Assembly (NCBI GenBank): GCA_041906465.1
Contig: JAYRJE010000015.1
Span: 1 to 64,000, forward strand
Length of the DNA: 64,000 nucleotides
Reading direction: 5' to 3'
Origin: Didemnitutus sp041906465
GTDB taxonomy: Bacteria > Verrucomicrobiota > Verrucomicrobiia > Opitutales > Opitutaceae
Below the pieces are notes generated by a model. It was not told where the DNA came from. It searched no databases and saw only the letters and a list, made by a program, of their open reading frames with translations. Position numbers and translations under genes: made by a program. Positions 48,512-57,015 of this stretch are shown here, one piece after another (position 1 is the stretch's first letter; each line of letters opens with the position of its first letter).

Positions 48512-50554
48512 TCAACGCAACGGACCGTAGAGCGCCGCTTGCACCTCCGCATCGCTCAGCCGGAATACCAGCAACGATCCGCCGATGATTTCGAGCGGCG
48601 GGCGGTCGCGCAGCGCGTGGCAGAGTCGGCCGAACTGCATCAGCTCGAGATCCATCAGGCGTTGCACAAGTTCGCGCTGGGCGGCGGGTGTGCGCGGCGC
48701 AGTGTCCGCGGCCGCGGCGGCGGCGCGGCGGAGCAGCTCCTGGTAAGTGGCTTCGTGTCGCTCGGTCCATTCGCCACGCGTCGGCAGGTAGGCGCGTTGG
48801 AAATGCGTGGCGCCGATCACGAACCAGCCACCGCGGAGCGGCGCCGGGAAATCGCGCGGACCGCGGTCGTTCCATTCGTCGCCGAAGCGGATCACGTCGA
48901 GTTGGCGCGCGCGCGGCGAGTCGGCGCCGAAATAGGTCAGGAATACCGGTGCGGTATCGCCGCGAGACTTTTTGCGTTCCAGCCAGGTGGTGAGGTCGGG
49001 CAGGCCCTGGCCCCAGTCGTAGGAGCTGTCGACGATGTAGCGATAGCCGCGCTCGACGCCACCGGCGAGCGGCTGAAAATACGACAGGTAGAATGGCCGC
49101 ACGGCGACGGAGTCGGCGGCGTGCGCCGCCACCGCCAGCGCGAGCGCGGCGCCGATCAGCCGACGCGGTCCGGCGACGAGCCAGCATGCCGCCGCGGACG
49201 CGAAGATGTAGAACACCGGATAAGTCGGCAGGATGTGGCGGTGGCCGATGTTCAGGCTCATCCGGATCGCCATGATCCAATAGACGACGAAGAACACGAG
49301 CAGCGGGGTCGCGCGATAGAGCCAGTCGCGGCGGACGTTCGGTGCGCGGCGCGAGCGCGGCAGCAGGCACAACGCGGCGATACCGGCGACGCCGAGCAGC
49401 AGCGCGGGCAGCGGCGTTTTCAGCACGAACGCCACGGGGAAAAACGTCCGCCAGCCCGTCGTGCGATACTCGCCGAGAAAAAACGCCGGGCGGTAGCGCG
49501 CGAATTTATAGGTGTGCGCGAAGCCGAAGAGATACGCCTCGGGCAACACGCGATGCTCGCGCATCCAGTCGACGAGGCGCGTCATGCCGGTTTCGCCCAC
49601 CGGGCGTTGCGAGGGGAGTAGTTGGTCGAGCGACGTATCGGCGGGCCGCGGCACCGGCGCGCGGTCGAGGATCACGTCCCAGGAAAAGAAGTAACTGTCA
49701 CCGGCCGCACGCGCGCGGGCGAGGCCCTCGAAGCGAAAGCCATAGCCGGCCCACAACACCACGAGACTGCCCGCGCCGACGGCGGCGAGCACCGCGAGCG
49801 ACGCCACCGCGATGCGCCGCCGACCGCGCAGCCAGTGCGCGCGACCGATTTCCAGCACGAGCGGTGCGCCGCGCCACACGCGGATCGCCCACAGCGCGCC
49901 GAGCAGCGGCACGATGAGCACGCCGGACATTTTGGAAAGGAATGTCAGGCCGCAGGCGAGGGCGGTGCCGGCCACGCGCAGCGGCGTCACGCGGTGCAGC
50001 AGCCGCCACGCGAGCGTCAACGCGCCGAGCATGCACGCCGTCGCCGCCATGTCGGAGGTGATGAGTCCGCCGTGCGCGAGCATCGCGGGGCAGAAGGCGG
50101 CGAGGGCGAGCGCGATCCAGCCGGCAGTCGGGCCGAAAAGGCCGCGCGCCCACCGCCACGTCAGCCAGGCGGTGAACACGCCGAAGAACGCGATCATGGC
50201 GCGGCCGGCGAGCAGCATGCGATCGAGCGGATTGCCGAGCGCGAAGAAGAATTGGTCGCCGAGGGTGTTGACCTGCGAGCGCTGCCAGTCGGCATTGCCG
50301 TCGAGGGCGGGGAATTGCAGGTCCATCGCCAGCAGCGGCAGCGTGGCGGCGCGCATCGGCAGCGTGCCGTTTTCCGGGTGCAGGCGGTAGTCGTTGAACT
50401 TCCAGTAAGAATAGCCGCCGGTGAGATGGACGACCTCATCCGCCGTCACGCCGAGGCGCGGCGAGACGCTGACCGCCATCACGTAGTAGAGCGCGAGCGC
50501 GGCGGCGACGAGCAGCCAGGTGCGGGTCGACGTCGCGGGCGCGGCGGAGCGCAT
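48512..50554 (-). CDS. ArnT/PMT-type GT-C glycosyltransferase, paralogue C
   Basis: A 680-residue membrane protein, third member of the paralogous set: LGVTADEVVHLTGGYSYWKF, NDYRLHPENGTLPMRAATLP, RMSLNIGHRHILPTYPVFYI, GYRYIVDSSYDWGQGLPDL and IGATHFQRAYLPTRGEWTER. The spacing of these blocks is conserved in all three. It directly follows the DPM1-like GT2 gene at 50555 with no gap and probably uses its product. Its C-terminal 150 residues should face the periplasm. Confidence 0.78.
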   Translation of the reverse strand: MRSAAPATSTRTWLLVAAALALYYVMAVSVSPRLGVTADEVVHLTGGYSYWKFNDYRLHPENGTLPMRAATLPLLAMDLQFPALDGNADWQRSQVNTLGDQFFFALGNPLDRMLLAGRAMIAFFGVFTAWLTWRWARGLFGPTAGWIALALAAFCPAMLAHGGLITSDMAATACMLGALTLAWRLLHRVTPLRVAGTALACGLTFLSKMSGVLIVPLLGALWAIRVWRGAPLVLEIGRAHWLRGRRRIAVASLAVLAAVGAGSLVVLWAGYGFRFEGLARARAAGDSYFFSWDVILDRAPVPRPADTSLDQLLPSQRPVGETGMTRLVDWMREHRVLPEAYLFGFAHTYKFARYRPAFFLGEYRTTGWRTFFPVAFVLKTPLPALLLGVAGIAALCLLPRSRRAPNVRRDWLYRATPLLVFFVVYWIMAIRMSLNIGHRHILPTYPVFYIFASAAACWLVAGPRRLIGAALALAVAAHAADSVAVRPFYLSYFQPLAGGVERGYRYIVDSSYDWGQGLPDLTTWLERKKSRGDTAPVFLTYFGADSPRARQLDVIRFGDEWNDRGPRDFPAPLRGGWFVIGATHFQRAYLPTRGEWTERHEATYQELLRRAAAAAADTAPRTPAAQRELVQRLMDLELMQFGRLCHALRDRPPLEIIGGSLLVFRLSDAEVQAALYGPLR

Positions 50555-51247
50555 TCAGCGGAACAGGTTGTATTTCACGATCGCGTAGATCGCGCGGAAG
50601 CCGTCGCGCCAGCCGATCTTTTTGCCCTCGGCGTAGGTGCGACCGTAGTAGCTGATGCCGACCTCATAGATGCGGCAGCCCTCGAGCCCCGCGACCTTGG
50701 CGGTGATCTCGGGTTCGAAGCCGAAGCGATTTTCCTCGAGCGTGATCTTCGACAGCACCTCGCGGCGGAACATTTTGTAGCACGTCTCCATGTCCGTGAG
50801 GTTGATGTTCGTGAACATGTTCGAGAGCAGCGTGAGGAAGCGGTTGCCGACCATGTGCCAGAAATAGACCACGCGGTGCGCCTCGCCGCCCATGAAGCGC
50901 GAGCCGAAGACGACGTCGGCCTTGCCCTCGGCGATGGGCTTGAGCAGGCGCGGGTATTCCTGCGGGTCGTATTCGAGGTCGGCGTCCTGCACGATCACGG
51001 CGTCGCCTGTCGCCGCGCCGAAACCGGTGCGCAACGCCGCGCCCTTGCCGGCGTTGATCGGGTGGTAAATGACCTTGCTGACCAGCGGCTCGATTTCCGT
51101 GCGCAGGATCTCGCGCGTGCCGTCGGTCGAGCAATCGTCGACCACAATGATTTCCTTGCTGGCGACCGGGGCGGCGCGCACGGCTTCGACGATCGAACGG
51201 ATCGTGTGACGCTCGTTATAGCAGGGGATCACGATGGACAGCTTCAT
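50555..51247 (-). CDS. DPM1-like GT2 glycosyltransferase
   Basis: A 230-residue GT2 enzyme of the dolichyl-phosphate mannose synthase type: MKLSIVIPCYNERHTIRSIV, VVDDCSTDGTREIL, NAGKGAALRTGFGAATGD, IVQDADLEYDPQEYPRLL and LTDMETCYKMFRREVLSKIT. It lacks C-terminal membrane helices, so it is the soluble or peripheral form. The start at 51247 gives the fold its usual first residue; the frame is open further upstream without family resemblance. It is the first gene of the leftward operon. Confidence 0.88.
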   Translation of the reverse strand: MKLSIVIPCYNERHTIRSIVEAVRAAPVASKEIIVVDDCSTDGTREILRTEIEPLVSKVIYHPINAGKGAALRTGFGAATGDAVIVQDADLEYDPQEYPRLLKPIAEGKADVVFGSRFMGGEAHRVVYFWHMVGNRFLTLLSNMFTNINLTDMETCYKMFRREVLSKITLEENRFGFEPEITAKVAGLEGCRIYEVGISYYGRTYAEGKKIGWRDGFRAIYAIVKYNLFR

Positions 51248-51344
51248 AGCGGTGCGCGGCACGCTAGTGCACGGTCGCGACGAGGGAAGAGCAAAGAAGG
51301 CTCCGGCCTTGACGGCGCGGAAGCCGCCCGCGCATCGTGGGGCG

Positions 51345-52028
51345 ATGTCCGATCCCGCCGCCCCTGCTGCCAAGAAAAGCGCCCTGCTGATCAAGCTGGG
51401 CGTGGTCGCTGTCGTCGGTGCGGTGGTCGCCGTTGCGGTTTTACGGGGCGTTGACGTGAAAGGACTGTTGCAGCAGGCGCTCGCGACCGTGCAGCAGGCG
51501 GGGCCGGTGGTGTTCTTTGGCGCCATGGCTGTGTTGCCGGCGTTCGGCGTGCCGCTGTCGCCGTTTTCGCTGACCGCGGGATCGATCTTCGGCGCCCAAC
51601 TCGGCCTGCCGCTCGTGATCGTGTGCGCGTTGAGCGCCATCTCCTTGAACATCGCCGTGAGCTACTTTCTCGCGAGTCGGGCGTTCCGGCCGTTGTTGGA
51701 AAAACTCGTCGCGCGGCTCGGGTATCGGTTGCCGCAGGTCGAGGCGGGCGATGCCGGCGACCTCATCGTGTTGCTCCGCGTGACGCCCGGCGTGCCGTTT
51801 CCGGCCCAGAATTACCTGCTCGGACTCGCCCGCGTGCCATTCGGCAAATACCTGGCGATCTCGTGTGTGATCCAAGGGGCGTTCAATGCGGCGTTCATCG
51901 TCTTTGGCGACGCCTTGCTGCACGGCAAGGGCAAGCTGGCGATGCTGGGACTTGGCGCGCTGCTCGCGTTGGTGGCTGGAACGCATCTCGTGCGCAGACA
52001 TTACGAGCGGCGCAAAAAGGCGGCGTGA
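51345..52028 (+). CDS. TVP38/TMEM64 (SNARE-associated) membrane protein
   Basis: A 227-residue membrane protein of the VTT/TVP38 group, related to DedA. VVFFGAMAVLPAFGVPLSPF and SLTAGSIFGAQLGLPLVIV are the conserved first region. LLRVTPGVPFPAQNYLLGLA is the family's [FL]xRxxPxxPf-like motif, with the essential Arg. The likely role is lipid scrambling or transport of a lipid carrier (family inference). The GTGA overlap with xseA indicates co-translation. It is divergent from the DPM1-like gene. Confidence 0.78.
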   Translation: MSDPAAPAAKKSALLIKLGVVAVVGAVVAVAVLRGVDVKGLLQQALATVQQAGPVVFFGAMAVLPAFGVPLSPFSLTAGSIFGAQLGLPLVIVCALSAISLNIAVSYFLASRAFRPLLEKLVARLGYRLPQVEAGDAGDLIVLLRVTPGVPFPAQNYLLGLARVPFGKYLAISCVIQGAFNAAFIVFGDALLHGKGKLAMLGLGALLALVAGTHLVRRHYERRKKAA

Positions 52029-53308
52029 AACCGAACGAACTGGCACTCGACGACGAGGCCGGCCGCGTGCAATCGGTCGGGGAGTTCACGCGGCGCGTGC
52101 GCGAGTTGCTCAAGGGCGGACTGCCCGCCGGCTGGGTGCGCGGTGAAATCTCGAACCTCCGTGCGCAAGCGAGCGGGCATGTCTATTTTTCGCTGAAGGA
52201 CGCCACGGCGCAGCTGAGCTGCGTGCTTTTCCGGGGCGACGCGGCGCGGCAATCGGTGCAGCTGCGCGACGGTTTGCAGGTGCTCGTTTACGGCGAAATC
52301 GACGTCTACGAGGCGCGCGGCCAATACCAGCTCATCGTCCGCGCGGTCGTCGATCACGGCGTTGGACGGCTGCAGCAGGAGTTCGAGAAGCTGAAGCGCA
52401 AGCTGGCGGACGAGGGCCTGTTCGCCGTGGAGAAAAAGCGCCCGTTGCCGCTGGCGGCGGGCCGCGTGGGTTTCATCACGTCGCCGACCGGCGCGGCGGT
52501 GCAGGATTTCATCCGCATCCTGCGGCGGCGTGAGTGGGTGGGGCGTCTCGTGATTTTGCCGGCCAAGGTGCAGGGGGCGGGCGCGGCGGCCGAGATGGTG
52601 GAGCAGCTGCGCACGGCCGAGCGCCTCGGGTTTTTCGATCTGCTCGTGATCGGGCGCGGCGGCGGCAGCATCGAGGATCTGTGGGCCTTCAACGAGGAAC
52701 CGCTCGTGCGGGCCGTCGCGGCTTCGAGCGTGCCGATCATCTCCGCGGTCGGGCACGAGATCGACTACACGCTGTGCGATTTCGCGGCGGACGTGCGCGC
52801 CGAGACGCCGAGCGCGGCGGCGGAACTGATTTCCAGCCGACACCTGTCGTGCGTCGAACGCGTGCTGAATGCCAGCGGCGCGATCGAAGACATCGCCGCG
52901 TCCCGCCTCGAGCGCGCGCGCCAACACCTCGATCATGCGCGCAGCCGGCTGCGGTTGCTTTCGCCGAAGGCGGTGATCGAGCAACGACAACTGCGGGTGG
53001 ATGATTTGGCCAATCGCCTCGGCTCCGCGCTGCGTCAGGCGGCGCAGGAGCGGCGCGAGCAGCTTGCTCACGCGCGCGCGCGCCTCGCCGCGGCGTCGCC
53101 CGAGCGGCGCGTGCAAATCGAGTCGCATCGCCTGCTCGCGCTGTGGAAACGCTTGGAGTCCGTCAGCCCGCAATCGGTGCTGAAACGCGGTTTCGCCATC
53201 GTGCGCGATGAGGGCGGCCAGCCAATCGCGCGGGCGAAGCAGACGAAAACCGGCCAGCCGATCGTGACGGAGTTTGCCGACGGGAAGGTGCGCAGTCGCG
53301 TGGAATAA
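52025..53308 (+). CDS. xseA: exodeoxyribonuclease VII large subunit
   Basis: A 427-residue XseA. An N-terminal OB fold (SVGEFTRRVRELLKGGL, WVRGEISNLRAQASGHVYFS) precedes the catalytic domain with LAAGRVGFITSPTGAAVQDF, IGRGGGSIEDLWAFNEE and ISAVGHEIDYTLCDFAADVR. A long coiled coil leads to the C-terminal segment PQSVLKRGFAIVRDEGGQPI. With XseB it degrades single-stranded DNA. The start is GTG at 52025, overlapping the previous stop (GTGA). No xseB is visible nearby; the small subunit must be elsewhere. Confidence 0.94.
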   Translation: MKPNELALDDEAGRVQSVGEFTRRVRELLKGGLPAGWVRGEISNLRAQASGHVYFSLKDATAQLSCVLFRGDAARQSVQLRDGLQVLVYGEIDVYEARGQYQLIVRAVVDHGVGRLQQEFEKLKRKLADEGLFAVEKKRPLPLAAGRVGFITSPTGAAVQDFIRILRRREWVGRLVILPAKVQGAGAAAEMVEQLRTAERLGFFDLLVIGRGGGSIEDLWAFNEEPLVRAVAASSVPIISAVGHEIDYTLCDFAADVRAETPSAAAELISSRHLSCVERVLNASGAIEDIAASRLERARQHLDHARSRLRLLSPKAVIEQRQLRVDDLANRLGSALRQAAQERREQLAHARARLAAASPERRVQIESHRLLALWKRLESVSPQSVLKRGFAIVRDEGGQPIARAKQTKTGQPIVTEFADGKVRSRVE

Positions 53309-53360
53309 ACGGCGGGGCGCCTGGCTCAAATAGCCGAACTGCTTCCGGCTGACGTTGCGT

Positions 53361-53428
53361 GAGGTAGGGCGGCGAGTCCCTTCGCCGCCGCAAATCCGCG
53401 GCGCGGAACGGAGTCCGTGCCCTACCTC
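53361..53428. repeat. dispersed palindromic repeat, copy 1
   Basis: Ends GAGGTAGGGC (53361-53370) and GCCCTACCTC (53419-53428) form a perfect 10-bp outer stem. Inside are GGCGAGTCCCTTCGCCGCC and GCGGCGCGGAACGGAGTCC, each able to fold. The same core occurs reversed at 56953-57015. It is REP/BIME-like and lies between xseA and msrB. Confidence 0.6.
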
Positions 53429-53470
53429 CGATTTGCATCCTCGTCACGTTTGCCTAACCTCCTTCCGCCG

Positions 53471-54109
53471 ATGAAAACTCCCCGCTACGCCGTCGCCGTC
53501 GCCGCTCTCCTGGCGGGCGCGGCCTCGTTCGTTTTCGCTGCCAACTCTCCGACCATGAAATCCACGAAATCGTCCGACGCTCCTGCCTCCGAGGCCGCCT
53601 ACTGTCCGCCGGGTGACGCGAAGTCTGCGTGCGGTCTGCCGTCGCAGGTCGTAATCGACATGAGCAAGGCGAAGGTGCAGCGCACCGATGCCGAGTGGCG
53701 CGCGCGGCTGACGCCGGAGCAGTATCGCGTCGCGCGGCAGCAGGGCACGGAGCCGCCGTTCCGCAACGCCTACTGGAACAACCACGCGGACGGCGTCTAT
53801 TTCTGCGTGGGCTGCGACACGCCGCTCTTCGATTCGCGCCACAAGTTCGATTCCGGCACCGGCTGGCCGAGTTACTGGCAGCCGTTGGAGAAAGCGTTCG
53901 TCGCCGAGGAAACCGATTCGAGTTGGGGCATGGTGCGCACGGAGACGCATTGCGCGATCTGCGGCTCGCACCTCGGCCACGTGTTCGACGACGGCCCAAA
54001 GCCGACCGGCCTCCGCTACTGCATCAACAGCGCATCGCTGAAATTCATGCCGCGGGCCGATTACGATCAGTGGGCGGTGAAAAACAGCCCGGCGAAACCG
54101 GCGCAGTGA
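53471..54109 (+). CDS. msrB: exported peptide-methionine (R)-S-oxide reductase
   Basis: A 212-residue MsrB with a signal peptide (MKTPRYAVAVAALLAGAASF), so it repairs oxidised methionine in the envelope. Two zinc CxxC pairs are seen (YFCVGCDTPLF and HCAICGSHLGHVF), with the substrate pocket SGTGWPSYW and the catalytic Cys in RYCINSASLKF. The domain starts with DAEWRARLTPEQYRVARQQG. An extra Cys-containing segment (AAYCPPGDAKSACGLPSQ) precedes it and could be a resolving pair. The ATG at 53471 is the only start giving a signal peptide. Confidence 0.93.
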   Translation: MKTPRYAVAVAALLAGAASFVFAANSPTMKSTKSSDAPASEAAYCPPGDAKSACGLPSQVVIDMSKAKVQRTDAEWRARLTPEQYRVARQQGTEPPFRNAYWNNHADGVYFCVGCDTPLFDSRHKFDSGTGWPSYWQPLEKAFVAEETDSSWGMVRTETHCAICGSHLGHVFDDGPKPTGLRYCINSASLKFMPRADYDQWAVKNSPAKPAQ

Positions 54110-54172
54110 GCCGGTGACGCCGTGGCGCGCGCGGCTCCGGTCGCGCCCTCGCGACACGGCGCGCCCGCGGAC

Positions 54173-55465
54173 TTACTTGGTCGCGAGTTCGCTCAAGTGT
54201 TCGGCCTTCCAGCGCATCGACATCAGGATGCGATTGTAGCCGCTCGGGTGGTCGAAGAAGAGAATTTCCTCCCACTTGCCCGGGTGCAGCTTGCGGTATT
54301 CGGAAAGTTGCAGCGCGGTCTGGGCGAAAGCGTCGGGCTCGCGCGCGTTGTTGAGGCCGTAGAGGTCGGCTTCGACCTCGTTCGAGCGGATGATCGAGTT
54401 CTTCACCGGTTCGGCGAACAGCATGAAGACGGAGAAGCACGCCAGAATCACGGGCAGGCCGGCGTAGTCGGTGATGTCGCGCACACCCCATTTTTCGCCC
54501 CAGCGTCGCTGCACCCACCAGAAGGCCGCATTCACGAACCAGAAGCCCGCGGCGATCAGCAGGCTGAAATAGATGACGAGCTCGTAAACGTGGTTGAGGA
54601 CGTAGTGGCCGAGTTCGTGGCCCATCACCGCCTGCACCTGGGCCGGCGTGCAGCGCGTAAGAAGGTTGTCGTTGAGCGAAACGCGGATGGTGTTGAGCGC
54701 GCCACTGACGTTGGCGCTGATGCGCTTCGACTGTTTCGAGGCGTCGAACTGGTAAACGTTGTCCACGGGCACGCCGTTGGCGCGGGCCATCGAGAGGATG
54801 GGATCGCGAACCTTCGCGTCGGTGAGCGGGGTGTATTTGTTGAAGAGAGGCGAGATGAACACCGGCGCGAGCGCGAAGAGGAAAATCATGAAGAACGGCG
54901 TCGCGATCGCGGCGCGAATCCACCACCGGCCCGGCGAACGGCGGATCGCGAGATAAAGCAGCGAGCCGAGGAAGAGCGCCATGATCGTCCCGGGAATCAA
55001 CGCCGTGGCTCGCTCCTTGAGCCAGCCGCCAAGGGTGAGATTTGAGAGCCCGTAGTGATGCTCGCGGACGAAGCCCGTGTAGTAGTCCCACGGCAGGTTC
55101 ACGACCCAGCCGACCAGCACCAGCAACGTCAGAAAAACGAGGCCGTGCACGACGCACGATTGCGTCACGCGTTCGGCGATCGTGCGCAGTCGGGTGTAGA
55201 CACCGAAGCGGTAAAGCAGGGCCGTGAGACCGAGCGTCACCACCACGTCCCACAGCGTGATCCAGTAGCCGCCCTCGAAGTAGGCGTCGGACTTCGCGCG
55301 CGCGTCGGCGGGCAGTTGCGCCATGATCTTTTCCGTCTCGACGACGGGATCGAATGTCGGCGCGGCGGCGCGCAGCGCGAGAGCGAAGGCCGAGGCGGCG
55401 AGCAACACGATGGCGCCGCGAAACAGCGGACGGGACAACGGGGGCATGGCGCGTTGAAAGCGCAA
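54173..55465 (-). CDS. M48 (Ste24/CAAX-protease-like) metallopeptidase
   Basis: A 430-residue membrane protease. Several hydrophobic segments surround the catalytic motif HELGHYVLNHVYE and the distal Glu in SNEVEADLYGLNNA; GYNRILMSMRWKAEHL ends the domain. YGLSNLTLGGWLKE, with the segment DASKQSKRISANVSG, is typical of the Ste24p subgroup rather than HtpX. Members clip membrane proteins at the inner membrane. The first ~35 residues resemble a signal or anchor segment. It is convergent with msrB. Confidence 0.88.
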   Translation of the reverse strand: MRFQRAMPPLSRPLFRGAIVLLAASAFALALRAAAPTFDPVVETEKIMAQLPADARAKSDAYFEGGYWITLWDVVVTLGLTALLYRFGVYTRLRTIAERVTQSCVVHGLVFLTLLVLVGWVVNLPWDYYTGFVREHHYGLSNLTLGGWLKERATALIPGTIMALFLGSLLYLAIRRSPGRWWIRAAIATPFFMIFLFALAPVFISPLFNKYTPLTDAKVRDPILSMARANGVPVDNVYQFDASKQSKRISANVSGALNTIRVSLNDNLLTRCTPAQVQAVMGHELGHYVLNHVYELVIYFSLLIAAGFWFVNAAFWWVQRRWGEKWGVRDITDYAGLPVILACFSVFMLFAEPVKNSIIRSNEVEADLYGLNNAREPDAFAQTALQLSEYRKLHPGKWEEILFFDHPSGYNRILMSMRWKAEHLSELATK

Positions 55466-55499
55466 CCCGCCGGTCGGCGCAAACCCCGAAGCGACCCGG

Positions 55500-56867
55500 T
55501 TACTGGTAGAGCCAGTATTTCCTGGCCTGCTGCTGGAACACCGCCGCGCGCTCCGACCAGTTTTTGATGAACAGGGAAACGTCGACGCGGCCGCCTTGGG
55601 TGCGGAGCGCGTTATACCAGGCGGCGGAGCCGACGTGGATGTTGAACGTCCGCGCCTCGGCGGTGGTGAGGTTGGCGTAGGGGTTCAGCCGCGACCACAG
55701 CGCCGCCTGCTTTTGCATGTAGAACGAGACCTCGGTCGGGCGCCATTTCTCCCAGTCGACCACCTCGACGTAGACGCCGGGCACGACTTTGTTTTCACGC
55801 GAGAGGCCGTTCATTTTGAGGAAGCGCACGCCGGGAATCTTGTAGGCGTCCATCGCCTTGATGATTTCGTCCGGCGTCTTCTTCGGGAAATGAATGCCGC
55901 GAAACGGATGCTCCTTGCCGATGCCCGATTTCCAACCGCTGTCCTGCGTGCCGAGGCCGACCATCGCGTAGCCGATGACGGCTTCATAGGTCGGCACCAT
56001 CGGCGAGGTCGGCACCCAGCGCAGTCCCGTGTCGGGCCAGCGCATCGCGCGCGTCCAGCCGCGCATCGGCACGACGGTGAGACGGCCCTTCTCGCGCGCC
56101 TTGTCCGGCGTATCGATGACGTTCGGGATATACATCATGCGCGGCAGGTCCTTTGCCATGCGGGCGAGCTCGCCGAGCGTGAGGCCGTGCACGTAGGGCG
56201 TGCGAAAGGCGCCGACGTAGCTCTTGAACTCGGCGTCGAGCGGCGGGCCATCGACCTTCAGGCCGCCGAGGGGATTGGGCCGGTCGAGCACGATGACCTC
56301 GATGTTGTTTTCGAAACAGGCGGCCATCATCGCGAGCATCGCGCTGGCGAACGTGTAGGAGCGCGAGCCGATGTCCTGCAGGTCGATCACGACCGCATCG
56401 AGGCCCTTGAGCATCGCCTTGGTCGGTTTGCGGGTCTTCCCGTGCGTGGAGTAGATCGGCAGGCCGGTTGGCGCATGGATCGTGTCGCCGAAGTTCACCG
56501 ACGCGGCGATCTTGCCGTCGATGCCGTGCTCGGGTGCGAAGAGGGCCACGAGTTTCGATTGCGGCGCCCGACGCAACACGCTCCACGTCGGCTCACCGCG
56601 GCGGTTCAGGCCCGGAGCGTGCGTGAGCAGGCCGATCTTTTTGCCGGCAATTTCCCTAAACCCGTTCGCTTCGAGCACATCGATGCCGAGCATGACGGGA
56701 GGGAGTTTTTCCGGCGGGTTCGGCCGCGGCGAGGGTGGCGTCGGCGTGGGCGCGGTGGGCTTGGCGGCCTTCTTGTCGGACTTGCTCGCGCAACCGGGCG
56801 CGAGGATCAGCGCGAGGACGGCGAGGAGGACTCCGAGAAAAAGCAGCGCAGGTGACCGGCGAGGCAT
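55500..56867 (-). CDS. DUF1343/NamZ-like lipoprotein
   Basis: A 455-residue DUF1343 protein. The leader ends in the lipobox LAPGC (Cys26), so it is probably a lipoprotein, followed by a Lys/Pro linker and the main domain: LGIDVLEANGFREIAGKKIG, LFAPEHGIDGKIAASVNFGD, VIDLQDIGSRSYTFASAM and VLDRPNPLGGLKVDGP. The family founder NamZ is an exo-beta-N-acetylmuramidase (GH171) of cell-wall recycling. Whether this member has that activity is inferred. A dispersed repeat lies between it and the DAHP synthase gene upstream. Confidence 0.83.
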   Translation of the reverse strand: MPRRSPALLFLGVLLAVLALILAPGCASKSDKKAAKPTAPTPTPPSPRPNPPEKLPPVMLGIDVLEANGFREIAGKKIGLLTHAPGLNRRGEPTWSVLRRAPQSKLVALFAPEHGIDGKIAASVNFGDTIHAPTGLPIYSTHGKTRKPTKAMLKGLDAVVIDLQDIGSRSYTFASAMLAMMAACFENNIEVIVLDRPNPLGGLKVDGPPLDAEFKSYVGAFRTPYVHGLTLGELARMAKDLPRMMYIPNVIDTPDKAREKGRLTVVPMRGWTRAMRWPDTGLRWVPTSPMVPTYEAVIGYAMVGLGTQDSGWKSGIGKEHPFRGIHFPKKTPDEIIKAMDAYKIPGVRFLKMNGLSRENKVVPGVYVEVVDWEKWRPTEVSFYMQKQAALWSRLNPYANLTTAEARTFNIHVGSAAWYNALRTQGGRVDVSLFIKNWSERAAVFQQQARKYWLYQ

Positions 56868-56952
56868 GCGCTGGTTTTTGTGCGAAGCGCGCGGGAGGCT
56901 GGCGAGGCGAAACGAGGCCGGGCGGAAAATTCCTGCGTGCCGGCCGAGGGGA

Positions 56953-57015
56953 GGACGCGGACTCCGTTCCGCGCCGCGATCCGGCCGGCGGCGAAGGGAC
57001 TCGCCGCCCCGCCTA
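56953..57015. repeat. dispersed palindromic repeat, copy 2 (reversed)
   Basis: Read on the minus strand it repeats the core of 53361-53428: GGCGGCGAGTCCCTTCGCCG, then GCGGCGCGGAACGGAGTCC, with a differing centre. The copy reaches into the stop codon of the DAHP synthase gene (57013-57015). Confidence 0.6.
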
